Shown here piece by piece: positions 1 through 8,775 of a stretch of 64,000 nt of DNA (position 1 is the first letter of the stretch; each line of letters starts with the position of its first letter). The translations under genes were made by a program, and so were the position numbers. The DNA is taken from the NCBI RefSeq assembly GCF_023502205.1, contig NZ_JAMFLG010000009.1, forward strand, positions 1-64,000, read 5' to 3'. Below the pieces are notes generated by a model. The model was not told the DNA's origin. It did not search any database and saw only the letters and a list, made by a program, of their open reading frames with translations. Source of the stretch: Aquiflexum sp. TKW24L. GTDB taxonomy: Bacteria; Bacteroidota; Bacteroidia; Cytophagales; Cyclobacteriaceae.

Positions 1-60
1 ATATTCAAACTTTCCAACCCTTTGAATCTTCCAATTTTTCAATCTTCCAATTCTAAAATC
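1..60. repeat. AT-rich TTCCAAT-type intergenic repeat
   Basis: Short, degenerate repeats of the form CTTCCAATTTTTCAATC fill this stretch. The same kind of sequence recurs at about 47098-47138 and, in reverse orientation, at about 46190-46225, always between genes. It has no coding potential. It looks like a low-complexity interspersed repeat; its function is unknown. Confidence 0.5.
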
Positions 61-88
61 CAAATAAAACAATCCTCCAAACTTATTC

Positions 89-3000
89 TCAGTTTCTTTT
101 TTCGAAATATTCATTTGGCGTCATCTGATAGGTTTCTTTGAAGCATTTGATAAAGTAAGAAGGGGAGCTGAAACCCACAGCATAGGCTATTTCAGAGATA
201 GACTCTCCGGATTTTTCAAGTCTTTGTACCGCCATCCGGAGTCTTTGGTCCCTGATAAATGCTGAGGTGGAAAGGCCAGTAAGGGCTGTCAGTTTTCTAT
301 GCAGCTGCATCCTGCTCATGCCTAGTTTTTTACAAAATTCATCAACAGTGAAGTTAGAATCCCCCAGGTCTTTATCTACAATGCTCTGTAATTTTGCCAG
401 GAATTTTTCATCTGTGGAGGTGATAGCGATGTCATTTGGCGAAATACTGGTTTTCCCCGAATAACGTATTCTTAGATTTCGCCGCAATTCAATCAATTTT
501 TCTATCCTGACCAAAAGCTGTTTGATCCCGAAGGGCTTCAACATGTAGTCATCTGCACCGACTTCAAGCCCCTTAAGGATGTTTTCTTCTTCAGATTTGG
601 CAGTTAGGAGAATGATTGGGATATGTGATGTCTTTTCGTCGTTTTTTAGTTTTTGGCAAAGTTCAATTCCATCCATCTCCGGCATCATCACATCGGAAAT
701 GACCAAGTCCGGGATTTTCTTTAAGGCTAAGAAAAGACCTTCGCGTCCGTTTTCTGCTTCCAGTATTTTGTAATAGGGTCTGAGTTCACCGACGATAAAT
801 GACCTCACTTTGTGGTTATCTTCCACTACAAGGATCATTGGGGCATCTTCTCCTGCTACTGCTTCTTGTGGTTTATGTACATTGGTTTGATCATAATCTT
901 CCTCTTCCACTACCTGTTCGGGACGGAAAGCATACTTATCAATAGGAATGATGATAGACACTTTGAAGGCCTCTTTATCCTCCAGATCTAGGATGATTTG
1001 ACCTTTGTGGAGTTCGACCAGGTCTTTGACTAGGGGAAGGCCGATTCCAAAGCCCTCGGTTTTGGTGTCAGGTTTGTAAAATTTGTCAAAAAGCTGGGAA
1101 ATTTCCTCCTTGGTATAACCTACCTGACTGTGATTGCTAACCTCAAGGCGCAATTGGCCATCGTGGATTTTTGAGCTGAGGAGCACGACTGTGCCGGGTT
1201 TACCGTATTTGATGGCATTCTGTAGAAGATTACTTACAATCTTTTCAATTTTGTCCGGATCAAACCAAACCTCAGTCATCAATGGGATATCGGGACTGAT
1301 CCTGATGTCTTTTTCTGCTGCAAAATAGAAGAAATTGGAAACTATTGACTGAAGCAAAAGGCCCATGTTTCCTTTTTGGATTTTCAGTTGGAGCTTTCCT
1401 GATTTTATTTTGGAAACTTCCAACAGCTGATCGACAAGATTCAATAACCGATTGGAATTCTGTTTGATCAGGTTGAGCTGGGATCTGAAGACGGGGTTTT
1501 CGGACTGACTCATCAGCCTTTCAACAGGTCCCGCGATCAGCGTAAGTGGCGTCCTGAACTCATGTGAGATATTGGTAAAAAGATTGGTCTTGAACCTGTC
1601 TATTTCCAACAGCCTATTGGCTTCATCAACTTTCATTTTGATGAGAAATTTTATTTTCCATCGCCATTTTAGATAGAGGTATAGCCAGATTAAAGAAAGG
1701 GTGAAAAACAACAAATAGACCAATTTGGCCCAAATGGTCAAATACCATGGCGGTAGAATGGTGAATTGGAGAGAAACAGGATCTGTGGACCAAATGCCGT
1801 CATAGTTGCTGGATTTTACCAAAAAAGTATACTCACCGGGGGAAAGGTCAGTATACCTTGCCTGATTGTTATTGCCTGCCTGCACCCAGTTCTCATCATG
1901 GTTTTCCAGCTTATACTGGAATTCATTTTTTCTTGGAGAGGAAAAAACCAAACTAGCCATATTGATTGTCAAAGTGTTTTCATCATGGCCAAGTTTAAGC
2001 CCATTGGTGATCGGAATTTTTTTGTTGAAAACGAAAATATCTGTGATGGCGGTTTTTGGCTCAATTTCATTCAGTAAAATATCTTTGGCATTGAACCAGT
2101 AAAAGCCTTCCAAACTTCCAAAATATAGGGTCCCATCTGTTTTTCTGAAATATGCCCCCGTATTGAATTCTGTGGCCAATCCATCGTAGTTGCTGTAATT
2201 GGTGATTTCAAACTCAGGTAACCCAGAACTTTTTTTGGCCACTTTTGTGATTCCTTTGTTTGAACTCATCCAAAGGTTCCCATTCTGATCTGGCAATATC
2301 CCATAAATCACGTCATTTGGAAGGCCGTTTTTTGTGCTAAAAACCGACACCTCCATGGAATTAAGGTCAAGTCGGTTGAGCCCGGCGCCATTGGTTCCGA
2401 TCCATAAGACATTCCCTTTGGCAAAATATAGCGACTTGATGCTGTTGCTGCTGATAGATTGCTGACTTCCTTCTTGTTTTTGGATTGGGTAGAATTTTTC
2501 GGTTTTAAGGTCAAATTTTGCAATGCCTTGGTTTTCTGTACCGATCCACAATTCACCATCATCTCCATCAGTGATGGTCCTGATATTGTTATCGGGAATG
2601 CTGTTTGGATCCGAGGGGTCGTGGGTAAACTTTTTGATAACTCCCTTTTGGGGATCAAACCAGATCAATCCTTCATTTCGGGTGCAGACCCAAAACCTGT
2701 TTTCTTTGTCTTTATGGATTTTCCATACGCTCGTATTTGGTAATTTGACTGAAGTCCTCTCATTGAAGTGGCGAAATGTATTTGTTTTCAGATCCAAAAT
2801 GCTCAATCCCTCATCCTGATAGCCGATCCATAATTTGTCTTCTCCATCGCCTAGGAGGCTCATCACCCTGTCGCTTGAGACGGTTTGGAGATTGGATGGC
2901 TGATGCTGAAAAGTCTTCCATGATTTTAACTCAGGATTGAATCTTGTCAGTCCTTTTCCGGAGGTTCCAAGCCAAACTTGGTTATTGTCTTCCACAAAAA

Positions 3001-4069
3001 TAGCCCTGACGACATCAATATTGATATCTTCAGGAACTTGTTCGTTGTGGTAAAAATTGAATTTTTCTAAATAGGCATCATAAAAACTCAAGCCGGCTCC
3101 ATCTGAACCAAACCATAATGTCCCGGTATAGTCCTCAAAAACGCAAAGAATATCATTGTAGTAAATTGACCGGGGATTTTGCTTGGAATATCTGAATTTC
3201 TGAACTGTCTTTTTCTCCTCATCGACCATGGCAGCCCCTTCACCATAGGTAGCGAGCCAAATCTTGTTTTTGGAGTCGATGAAGATGTCTAAAATCATTT
3301 CGTTTTGGACGGTGGGATTAGAAAAGTAATCAGAAAGGGGAATCGCCTTTTCTCCGGGATCTTTTATAATCCATGCTCCATTTTTCAATGTTCCGATCCA
3401 GATTTTACCTTTCTGATCTGTTTTTGCCGAGGATAGTTTGATTTTTTTATTGGTTTCCCATATCTGCGTCAGCTTATAAGATTCAGGATTCCAAAGTGCC
3501 AAGTTGTGGTTGAAAGTGATGAGCATTTGCTGCCCGTCATAATCTGATATGGCAGCAAACTCCAATGCGGGGTCTGACCAGATCATTTCTGCTTTTTGGA
3601 TCGAATCATTCCATCTGTACAATTGACCTGAAAGTGTTCCGAACCATATTATTCCGTTTTTGTCCTCATAAATACAGTTGGCTGCTTGGATTCCTTCGAT
3701 TGCCACAAAGTCGTTGACCTTTCTGTCTAGCAGCTCAGGAACAGAGGATTCGGGAATGATCCAAATCCTGTTTTTGCTATCTGCAAAGACCTTTCCCAAC
3801 AAAAGCCTATCGTTTTCGGTGACATCTAAAAATTTCCTGTTGTAGATGACAAATTCTTTGCCGTCAAACCTGTTGAGGCCTTCTTGGGTGGCAATCCACA
3901 AAAAGCCATCAATGTCCTGTGCCACCGAGACAACCGAATTTTGGGAAAGACCATCATTAACGGAAAGTTGTCTAAAAGAAAGCGCTGTCTGACCATATCC
4001 CACCGCAAAGAGGGAGTGTAAAACTGCCAAAAGACTTAAAAACTTTAGGAACTTATAAAAGTGTCGCAT
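89..4069 (-). CDS. Hybrid two-component sensor kinase / response regulator (HTCS, Reg_prop-Y_Y_Y-HisKA-RR-AraC)
   Basis: A one-protein signalling system of 1326 residues that senses a periplasmic ligand and controls transcription directly. A signal peptide starts the protein. It is followed by many Reg_prop repeats of a beta-propeller sensor (about 30-690; recurrent I-W-[IVF]-G-T and L-W-[IM]-G motifs), a Y_Y_Y domain (about 720-770) and one membrane span (about 785-810). Next come HisKA with the phospho-accepting His836 in the SHEFRTPL motif, HATPase_c with N-box LLQNAIKYG, a receiver domain with Asp1126 in SDVMMPEMDG, and a C-terminal AraC-type HTH. I chose the ATG at 4069 because it directly precedes the signal peptide; an upstream TTG is less likely. 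In Bacteroidota such proteins usually sense oligosaccharides and control nearby polysaccharide genes. No SusC/SusD pair is in this window, so the ligand is unknown. Confidence 0.95.
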   Translation of the reverse strand: MRHFYKFLKFLSLLAVLHSLFAVGYGQTALSFRQLSVNDGLSQNSVVSVAQDIDGFLWIATQEGLNRFDGKEFVIYNRKFLDVTENDRLLLGKVFADSKNRIWIIPESSVPELLDRKVNDFVAIEGIQAANCIYEDKNGIIWFGTLSGQLYRWNDSIQKAEMIWSDPALEFAAISDYDGQQMLITFNHNLALWNPESYKLTQIWETNKKIKLSSAKTDQKGKIWIGTLKNGAWIIKDPGEKAIPLSDYFSNPTVQNEMILDIFIDSKNKIWLATYGEGAAMVDEEKKTVQKFRYSKQNPRSIYYNDILCVFEDYTGTLWFGSDGAGLSFYDAYLEKFNFYHNEQVPEDINIDVVRAIFVEDNNQVWLGTSGKGLTRFNPELKSWKTFQHQPSNLQTVSSDRVMSLLGDGEDKLWIGYQDEGLSILDLKTNTFRHFNERTSVKLPNTSVWKIHKDKENRFWVCTRNEGLIWFDPQKGVIKKFTHDPSDPNSIPDNNIRTITDGDDGELWIGTENQGIAKFDLKTEKFYPIQKQEGSQQSISSNSIKSLYFAKGNVLWIGTNGAGLNRLDLNSMEVSVFSTKNGLPNDVIYGILPDQNGNLWMSSNKGITKVAKKSSGLPEFEITNYSNYDGLATEFNTGAYFRKTDGTLYFGSLEGFYWFNAKDILLNEIEPKTAITDIFVFNKKIPITNGLKLGHDENTLTINMASLVFSSPRKNEFQYKLENHDENWVQAGNNNQARYTDLSPGEYTFLVKSSNYDGIWSTDPVSLQFTILPPWYLTIWAKLVYLLFFTLSLIWLYLYLKWRWKIKFLIKMKVDEANRLLEIDRFKTNLFTNISHEFRTPLTLIAGPVERLMSQSENPVFRSQLNLIKQNSNRLLNLVDQLLEVSKIKSGKLQLKIQKGNMGLLLQSIVSNFFYFAAEKDIRISPDIPLMTEVWFDPDKIEKIVSNLLQNAIKYGKPGTVVLLSSKIHDGQLRLEVSNHSQVGYTKEEISQLFDKFYKPDTKTEGFGIGLPLVKDLVELHKGQIILDLEDKEAFKVSIIIPIDKYAFRPEQVVEEEDYDQTNVHKPQEAVAGEDAPMILVVEDNHKVRSFIVGELRPYYKILEAENGREGLFLALKKIPDLVISDVMMPEMDGIELCQKLKNDEKTSHIPIILLTAKSEEENILKGLEVGADDYMLKPFGIKQLLVRIEKLIELRRNLRIRYSGKTSISPNDIAITSTDEKFLAKLQSIVDKDLGDSNFTVDEFCKKLGMSRMQLHRKLTALTGLSTSAFIRDQRLRMAVQRLEKSGESISEIAYAVGFSSPSYFIKCFKETYQMTPNEYFEKRN

Positions 4070-4319
4070 GCTTTTAATAATGGTTTTAAAGTGCAAAAAA
4101 TAATTAAGCCTATGGCCATATGTGTCGAATTGTTTATGACAGGCAATTTTTGCCTTATTATCAGTCTGAAATCAACTTTTTTTGGTAATATAGGGATGTA
4201 ATTTCTACTGTCAATAGGATGGATCGAAACAATTAAATGTTTGATTTGTCTTTATTTTTATAGGTTAGAGATGAAAAAGATACCCTTGCACCAAAATCCA
4301 AGGTCTTTCTTCTTCCTGC

Positions 4320-4510
4320 ATGATAAGAGAAATAATAATCGATGATGAGCCCAAATCGATCCAATCAACCTTACCTCGGAGAGACTAAGGTACTTCAATG
4401 AAAGTGAGAATGTAGGATACAATTTTGAAATTTTTGACCATCATGCCCAATCAGGTGGAGAAGGGACAGAGGTGGTTCTTTATCTAGGAAAAGTGGTATT
4501 GTCCAATTAA
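4320..4510 (+). pseudogene. Remnants of a LytS-type histidine kinase and LytTR response regulator
   Basis: Two fragments lie side by side in different frames. From the ATG at 4320 a frame reads MIREIIIDDEPKSIQ, the usual start of a LytTR-family receiver domain, with the acidic DDE pocket, and stops after 22 codons at 4386-4388. From about 4364 another frame, ending at TAA 4508-4510, reads SERLRYFNES, then FEIFD, then GTEVVLYLGK, which matches the C-terminal end of LytS-type kinases. A kinase tail followed by a regulator head is the normal operon order; here the head precedes and overlaps the tail, so the pair has been rearranged as well as deleted. Family assignment is from motif recognition only. 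Confidence 0.5.
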
Positions 4511-4570
4511 GATTGACAAAAGAATATTTTTTCCAAGACTGACCGGTGATAGTTCTCTCTTTTTTGAATT

Positions 4571-4635
4571 GTTACAATTTTCTTATTCTCTGATACAATG
4601 GAGACATCCCTTCGGATTTGGCTGATTTATATTTG
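4571..4635 (+). promoter_or_regulatory. Shared promoter element, copy A
   Basis: GTTACA (4571-4576), N14, TGATACA (4591-4597), N8, ATCC (4606-4609), N18, TATATTTG (4628-4635). The last part fits the Bacteroidota -7 box TANNTTTG. ATCC occupies the -33 position, which lacks the TTTG consensus. Copies B (5497-5561) and C (7007-7071) keep exactly these spacings although the bases between differ. GTTACA and GATACA form a direct repeat 21 bp apart. This lies 27 bp before the lipoprotein gene at 4663. Confidence 0.6.
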
Positions 4636-4662
4636 TAATCATTTTTATTAATCCCAGCCAAA

Positions 4663-5271
4663 ATGATGAATGAAAAAATGAATGTGGTGAAAAGTCATGT
4701 CAAGGTACTTTTGCTGCTTTTTGCGATGGTATTTCTGGGCCTCTCTTGTCAAAAAAGCAATTCCTCCCTGCAGAAAGGCAATGAGAAGTCAGGGAAGGTC
4801 GAATTGCCGATGCAGGAATTGTCTCTTCAGATTCCCTTAAGCCGTGAAGCTTTTAAAAATTGGCTTCCGGACCATGTCGGCGAATTCCATATCCTGAAGA
4901 CAGTAATAGGATATAAAGATGCTGCAGATATGAGCGCCATTACGGTTACTTATGGGCATCGTTCTGATTCTACAAAACAGATTTTGCTGGAAATTTTAGA
5001 TGGTGCCGGACCGGTTGCTTCCATTATTTTGGCAGGCAGTCTCCAAAAATTGGAACAGGATTTTGAAGAAAAGGAGGATAACAATTTTTCCAAAATTCAC
5101 GAAAGAAATGGAAAGCGAGTATGGGAAGTCCAAAATCCCGGTCAGGACTTTTCAAGTCTGGAATTTATACATGGTCACAGGTTTCTTGTTTCGATCAAGG
5201 GAGATCATCTTAAGCATGAAGATTTATGGTTTTTTGCTGATAACCTCGATTTCGATACCCTGGGGAAGTAG
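4663..5271 (+). CDS. Lipoprotein of unknown function
   Basis: 202 residues. The N-terminus has a signal sequence ending in lipobox LGLSC (Cys about 29), so it is probably lipid-anchored in the outer or inner membrane. I do not recognise the rest. It has a helical N-terminal part (PLSREAFKNWLPDH), then alternating strands and a glutamate-rich helix near residue 145. The second or third Met (residues 2 and 6) could also be the start. It is the first of three secreted-protein units (4663, 5608, 7133) with the same upstream promoter architecture, so it is probably co-regulated with them. It is not visibly homologous to the other two. Confidence 0.75.
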   Translation: MMNEKMNVVKSHVKVLLLLFAMVFLGLSCQKSNSSLQKGNEKSGKVELPMQELSLQIPLSREAFKNWLPDHVGEFHILKTVIGYKDAADMSAITVTYGHRSDSTKQILLEILDGAGPVASIILAGSLQKLEQDFEEKEDNNFSKIHERNGKRVWEVQNPGQDFSSLEFIHGHRFLVSIKGDHLKHEDLWFFADNLDFDTLGK

Positions 5272-5496
5272 GTCCATTTGTTTCTGATTTATATCTCCTT
5301 TTTTGATAAAAATAGTTTTTTGAAAATTACCAAGAGGATGGTTTCGGTTTTAAGCAAAGATTTTTTGGCCTAGGATCATTTTTTTGTGAAGTAATCACTT
5401 CATGTTCTGGGTTGACTTTGTTTTCTGGTTTTTACAAAAGAAAGAGATTGGTTTCATCGGTTTAAAGGCCGAAATTTCTTTGATTTTTTTTAGGAT

Positions 5497-5561
5497 GTTA
5501 CATCTGTAGTATACTTTGATACATGGCTTTTATCCCCAAAGGTTGTAAAGAGCTAAATTTG
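5497..5561 (+). promoter_or_regulatory. Shared promoter element, copy B
   Basis: GTTACA (5497-5502), N14, TGATACA (5517-5523), N8, ATCC (5532-5535), N18, TAAATTTG (5554-5561). All four spacings equal those of copy A. The -7-like box ends 46 bp before the start codon at 5608. The rest of the 336 bp gap 5272-5607 shows no gene or terminator that I can support. Confidence 0.6.
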
Positions 5562-5607
5562 TTTCCATCGATACTTATAAAAATTCATCCTAATTTATTT
5601 TGCAAAA

Positions 5608-6303
5608 ATGAAAGCATCTTTCACATTGTTCTTTATCCTCACTTATTTCTTTGTCAACGGGCAGGAGATTACGGGTAATATCAAAAACCATGAAAAATCC
5701 GAAATGGATCTGGTATTGTTGCTATTTGGGATGGATTATCCAATTTCGATAGGGTCGGTTGATAAAAAAGGCCTGTTTACAGCAAACCTTGATAATGCCA
5801 ACTTAGACAATATTCCAAACGAGAATATGTCCATGTCCATTGGTCCCCTTTATTTCAATTTTTTCTTCAATTGCTCCAACCCGACAGATTTTGGAGGAAA
5901 TGCTGAAAAATCTGCAGCAAGGCAGGATTTTGTCAGGATGACTAAGGATGGAGAATGGAAAGGTACGGCATTTTTGGTTTCAGATGAAGGATTGAGACCT
6001 TGGATAGAAGACTCAGGTTATAACAATGCCATTAAAGGGTCTTTTTATGAGGTGATGTATGTGGAAGAAGATTTAAGTATAAAGACCTCCTGCACAAGTA
6101 GTGTCTATGTTGATGACAATACCGAAATAGGCACTGAATACAGTTTTGATATTGAATTGAAAAAGGGCTTCAATTGGGTAGAATACACCATCCTTGAGGT
6201 GTATAAAACCGACCCTAGCATCCGGGCTTCCTTTCCTTCCAAAGTAACCATCAGCAACATGAAAGATCCTTCCAAAATGCTTTGGGTGGGCACTTATTAC
6301 TAA
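5608..6303 (+). CDS. Secreted protein of unknown function, paralogue of the product at 7133
   Basis: 231 residues with a clear signal peptide (MKASFTLFFILTYFFVNGQ). It is exported and lacks a lipobox. I do not recognise a named family. It shares its layout with the protein at 7133-7870: a GxI strand after the signal peptide, a mid-protein Cys followed by an Asn-Pro pair, a Tyr-rich stretch ending in a second Cys, then a GFNWVEYTILEVY segment matching GWNIVQYEIEEVF, and a W-V-x-[TV] C-terminus. The two conserved cysteines suggest a disulfide. The next gene starts 19 bp downstream and is probably co-transcribed. Confidence 0.75.
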   Translation: MKASFTLFFILTYFFVNGQEITGNIKNHEKSEMDLVLLLFGMDYPISIGSVDKKGLFTANLDNANLDNIPNENMSMSIGPLYFNFFFNCSNPTDFGGNAEKSAARQDFVRMTKDGEWKGTAFLVSDEGLRPWIEDSGYNNAIKGSFYEVMYVEEDLSIKTSCTSSVYVDDNTEIGTEYSFDIELKKGFNWVEYTILEVYKTDPSIRASFPSKVTISNMKDPSKMLWVGTYY

Positions 6304-6322
6304 CCATTTAAAACTTTTCCTT

Positions 6323-6895
6323 ATGAAAAAATTATTAATGATTAATTGGGCGCTTCTTGCTGTGATGGGATTCCTTGCAATTTCAGGTTGTGGAAGCAAA
6401 GATGGTGATGATGATATGAATCCTGATGATACCAATAAATCAGGGTATTTTCTAAAAGCAAAAGTAGATGGTAAACTCGTAGAGTTTAAAACTGAAACCC
6501 TGTTGAGTGCTGAGATTGGATCTCTTGAGATTGGATTAGACATACCAACTGTCTATAATCTGTCTTTGTCGGGTTCAAGGCAAGTGAGCAACCAATCTGC
6601 TTTAGAGGAAGTTATTACAATTATATTGACGGAAACGACCCCCATTACCGAAAAAACTTATACCGGACTTGTACCATTTGAAACTGGTTTTAAAGGGGTA
6701 CTTCTTGGATACGCCCTGGAGGTTGAAGAAAAGTCTTTTATTACCGATGTTACTGATCCTAATGTAAATCTTCAAATTACCGAGATCAAACCAACTTTTG
6801 TCAAAGGAAAATTCAGTGGAGTGGTTATAGAATTTCTCAGCGGTGGGACAAAAACTATTACGGAAGGAGAGTTTTTTTTGCCGAGACGGAATTGA
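6323..6895 (+). CDS. Small lipoprotein, DUF6252-like
   Basis: 190 residues. The signal sequence ends in lipobox LAISGC, followed by an acidic linker (DGDDDMNPDDTN) typical of Bacteroidota surface lipoproteins. The mature part starts with YFLKAKVDGKLVEFKTE and ends with a FxGVVIEF...ITEGEF pattern, which resembles the small beta-rich DUF6252 lipoproteins; this assignment is tentative. It is second in an operon with the secreted protein at 5608, and the unit ends at the terminator at 6979-7005. Confidence 0.75.
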   Translation: MKKLLMINWALLAVMGFLAISGCGSKDGDDDMNPDDTNKSGYFLKAKVDGKLVEFKTETLLSAEIGSLEIGLDIPTVYNLSLSGSRQVSNQSALEEVITIILTETTPITEKTYTGLVPFETGFKGVLLGYALEVEEKSFITDVTDPNVNLQITEIKPTFVKGKFSGVVIEFLSGGTKTITEGEFFLPRRN

Positions 6896-6978
6896 TTTTT
6901 GAGGGTGGCTATTTTATTGAAACTTAAACTGTGAGGATATGCGCCAACACTTTTTTAGAACTTAAACACAATTTTTTT

Positions 6979-7005
6979 CCTGCCCCAAAAGGGCAGGTTT
7001 TTTTT
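6979..7005 (+). terminator. Rho-independent terminator
   Basis: CCTGCCC, loop CAAAA, GGGCAGG, then eight T residues. A perfect 7-bp stem. It closes the 5608-6895 operon. Confidence 0.9.
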
Positions 7006-7006
7006 A

Positions 7007-7071
7007 GTTACCTCAGTAATACTCTTTGATACAATTTTGATATCCTTCAGACTAGGTGTTGTTTAAGTTTA
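7007..7071 (+). promoter_or_regulatory. Shared promoter element, copy C
   Basis: GTTACC (7007-7012), N14, TGATACA (7027-7033), N8, ATCC (7042-7045), N18, TAAGTTTA (7064-7071). Spacings equal those in copies A and B. Two bases differ from the other copies (GTTACC for GTTACA, final A for G in the -7-like box). It starts directly after the T-run of the preceding terminator and lies 61 bp before the gene at 7133. Confidence 0.6.
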
Positions 7072-7132
7072 GATTTCAATACTGAGATATGAATTCAGTC
7101 CTGAGGAGATGATTTGACATATTAACCAAAAG

Positions 7133-7870
7133 ATGATGAAAACTATATATTTGCTAATATCCCTTTCGATTTTAAACTTACATCATGTGGCTGTTGCCCA
7201 AGGGACTTTATCCGGCATTATCTCTGATTATACGGAAGGAAACGGTCTAATTGTTTCGTATGATATCGTAACAGGGGATAAACACACTTGGGGCACAATT
7301 AATGACAAGGGTATGATTACGGTTCCTTTATCAGCCATTTATTTGGACGAGATCAAGAAAATGGCTGCTAAAGCACAGAAAAAAGCACCTAGGGGATTTA
7401 CCTTAAAATTACCCACCGTCGAAGATTCTTTTACTTGTAGGTATCCTGATGTGAAATTTGAAAATCCCGGTTGCTTGGTTTCCGGTTTACCGGACTTAAT
7501 GCTTACCGACAATAAGAAAAAAGCGGAGAACGGAAGAATTTACGCAGTCAACAACCCCCTCATTGCAAATTGGTTGCATTATGATCAAAAAGGGAATATT
7601 GGCTTAGGGTATTATTTGATATTTTATTTTGCCGAGGACAAAGCTTCGGCAATGGGGACTTGCATGGCCACAAATTATACGGGATTAGGGGAGGAGAATT
7701 ATGATAAGTTCACGCTATATGAACTTGAGCTCGAGCCAGGCTGGAACATTGTCCAATACGAAATCGAAGAGGTTTTTGAATCAAAAAACGGAGGTGTTTT
7801 TCCAGAGGTCATCAAAGTAACAAAACTGGAAAATTTACCGGATAATCTTATATGGGTGAGGGTGAAGTGA
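7133..7870 (+). CDS. Secreted protein of unknown function, paralogue of the product at 5608
   Basis: 245 residues with a signal peptide ending near AVAQG. No named family is recognised. It aligns by eye with the 5608 protein: SGIISDY start, a WGTINDKGMITVPL strand, FTCRYPDVKFENPGC in place of FFNCSNPTDF, a GYYLIFYFAE segment before a second Cys (GTCMA), and GWNIVQYEIEEVF before a tryptophan near the C-terminus. The pair probably arose by local duplication with strong divergence. Start at 7133 or the adjacent ATG at 7136. No terminator follows. Confidence 0.75.
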   Translation: MMKTIYLLISLSILNLHHVAVAQGTLSGIISDYTEGNGLIVSYDIVTGDKHTWGTINDKGMITVPLSAIYLDEIKKMAAKAQKKAPRGFTLKLPTVEDSFTCRYPDVKFENPGCLVSGLPDLMLTDNKKKAENGRIYAVNNPLIANWLHYDQKGNIGLGYYLIFYFAEDKASAMGTCMATNYTGLGEENYDKFTLYELELEPGWNIVQYEIEEVFESKNGGVFPEVIKVTKLENLPDNLIWVRVK

Positions 7871-7932
7871 TTTTTGGGTTTTATTCATTTAACCTCTTAA
7901 AAAACTTTAATTTAAGGATATCTACGGCCGAT

Positions 7933-7972
7933 TGATACAGGAGTATTATCCTTTGTTACATATCTAATATTG
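7933..7972 (+). promoter_or_regulatory. Degenerate copy D of the shared promoter element
   Basis: TGATACA (7933-7939), N8, ATCC (7948-7951) are kept. The upstream GTTACA half is missing. A -7-like TAATATTG (7965-7972) is 5 bp too close. It lies in front of a decayed gene (8080-8604), which fits a once co-regulated fourth unit that has drifted. Confidence 0.4.
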
Positions 7973-8079
7973 TTTTTTTTAAGTGTTCAGGATTTTTGAT
8001 TCGGATGTACTCTTTTCTTTTTGAAGGGGATTTGTCTATGTAGGGTCTACTGATTAAATAAAAAAGAGATGATTTAAGG

Positions 8080-8604
8080 GTGCTTGAGTACAAGTGTAAG
8101 GAACTATGTAAAAGACCTTCAAAAGACGTGCACCACGCAACAAATATTCAAGTCCGAGCCAGTTGTCTTTTTCGGGATTTGAGACACCATTCTATAATCA
8201 GCCCGACCTCAACAAACCGCTGGGTTTTGCTAAGTGCCCATATTCCATGGAGGTTTGCCGTTCCTAAACAATGAGATAAAACTGATGGTGTCCAGTACAG
8301 ATAGGGTTGGGCAGACTATCCAAGGTGAAATCGTTTTAATCAGGGAAATCATTCCAAACCAAGTGATGGTTTATCCAAACCCTTCTTCTTCCGAAACAAA
8401 CATCCGAGTTGACATCTTCAAACCTTCAAAATTTGCAATAAGGTTATTTGATTCAAAAGGAAGTTTAATTTTAGAAATAGAGGATGAGCAAAGTAAAACC
8501 TTTATCAAAAATCTTAAATTGGAGGGCATTACAAATGGAATGCACCAGGTGCAGTTCAGATTGATAATCAGGTGATTAATAAAGTGCTGATTAAAAATAA
8601 TTAA
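8080..8604 (+). pseudogene. Remnant of a T9SS-exported protein (C-terminal sorting domain, frameshifted)
   Basis: The frame at about 8234-8575 contains IIPNQVMVYPNPSSSETNI, the YPNP start of a type A type IX secretion sorting domain, followed by the expected RLFDSKG strand and LEGITNGM turn. The frame then closes at 8575. Shifting it near 8560 gives IDNQVINKVLIKNN and a stop at 8602-8604, the expected C-terminal strands with a basic end. Upstream of 8234 frames also change: a stretch around 8150-8250 reads FETPFYNQPDLNKPLGFAKCP and joins the next segment only with a shift. The body of the protein is gone, so no function can be assigned. Confidence 0.65.
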
Positions 8605-8775
8605 GTTTAAAACTATCAGGTTGGAGAACTGTCAATAGATCTCCAACCTGATTTTTGTCAATACTATTTTTAGGGTTGTTACTTTAAAACAAATAATCTG
8701 CATCCAAAGTAATTTTTGCTTTCAGGTAGGTGCCTTTTTTCTATTTTTAGCAGCAGATTAAAATTTATCTTTATT

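Noticed and set aside
8716-8775. Upstream extension of the tricorn-like protease start
   Set aside because: The extra 20 residues would precede a normal signal peptide; the ATG at 8776 is the better start.
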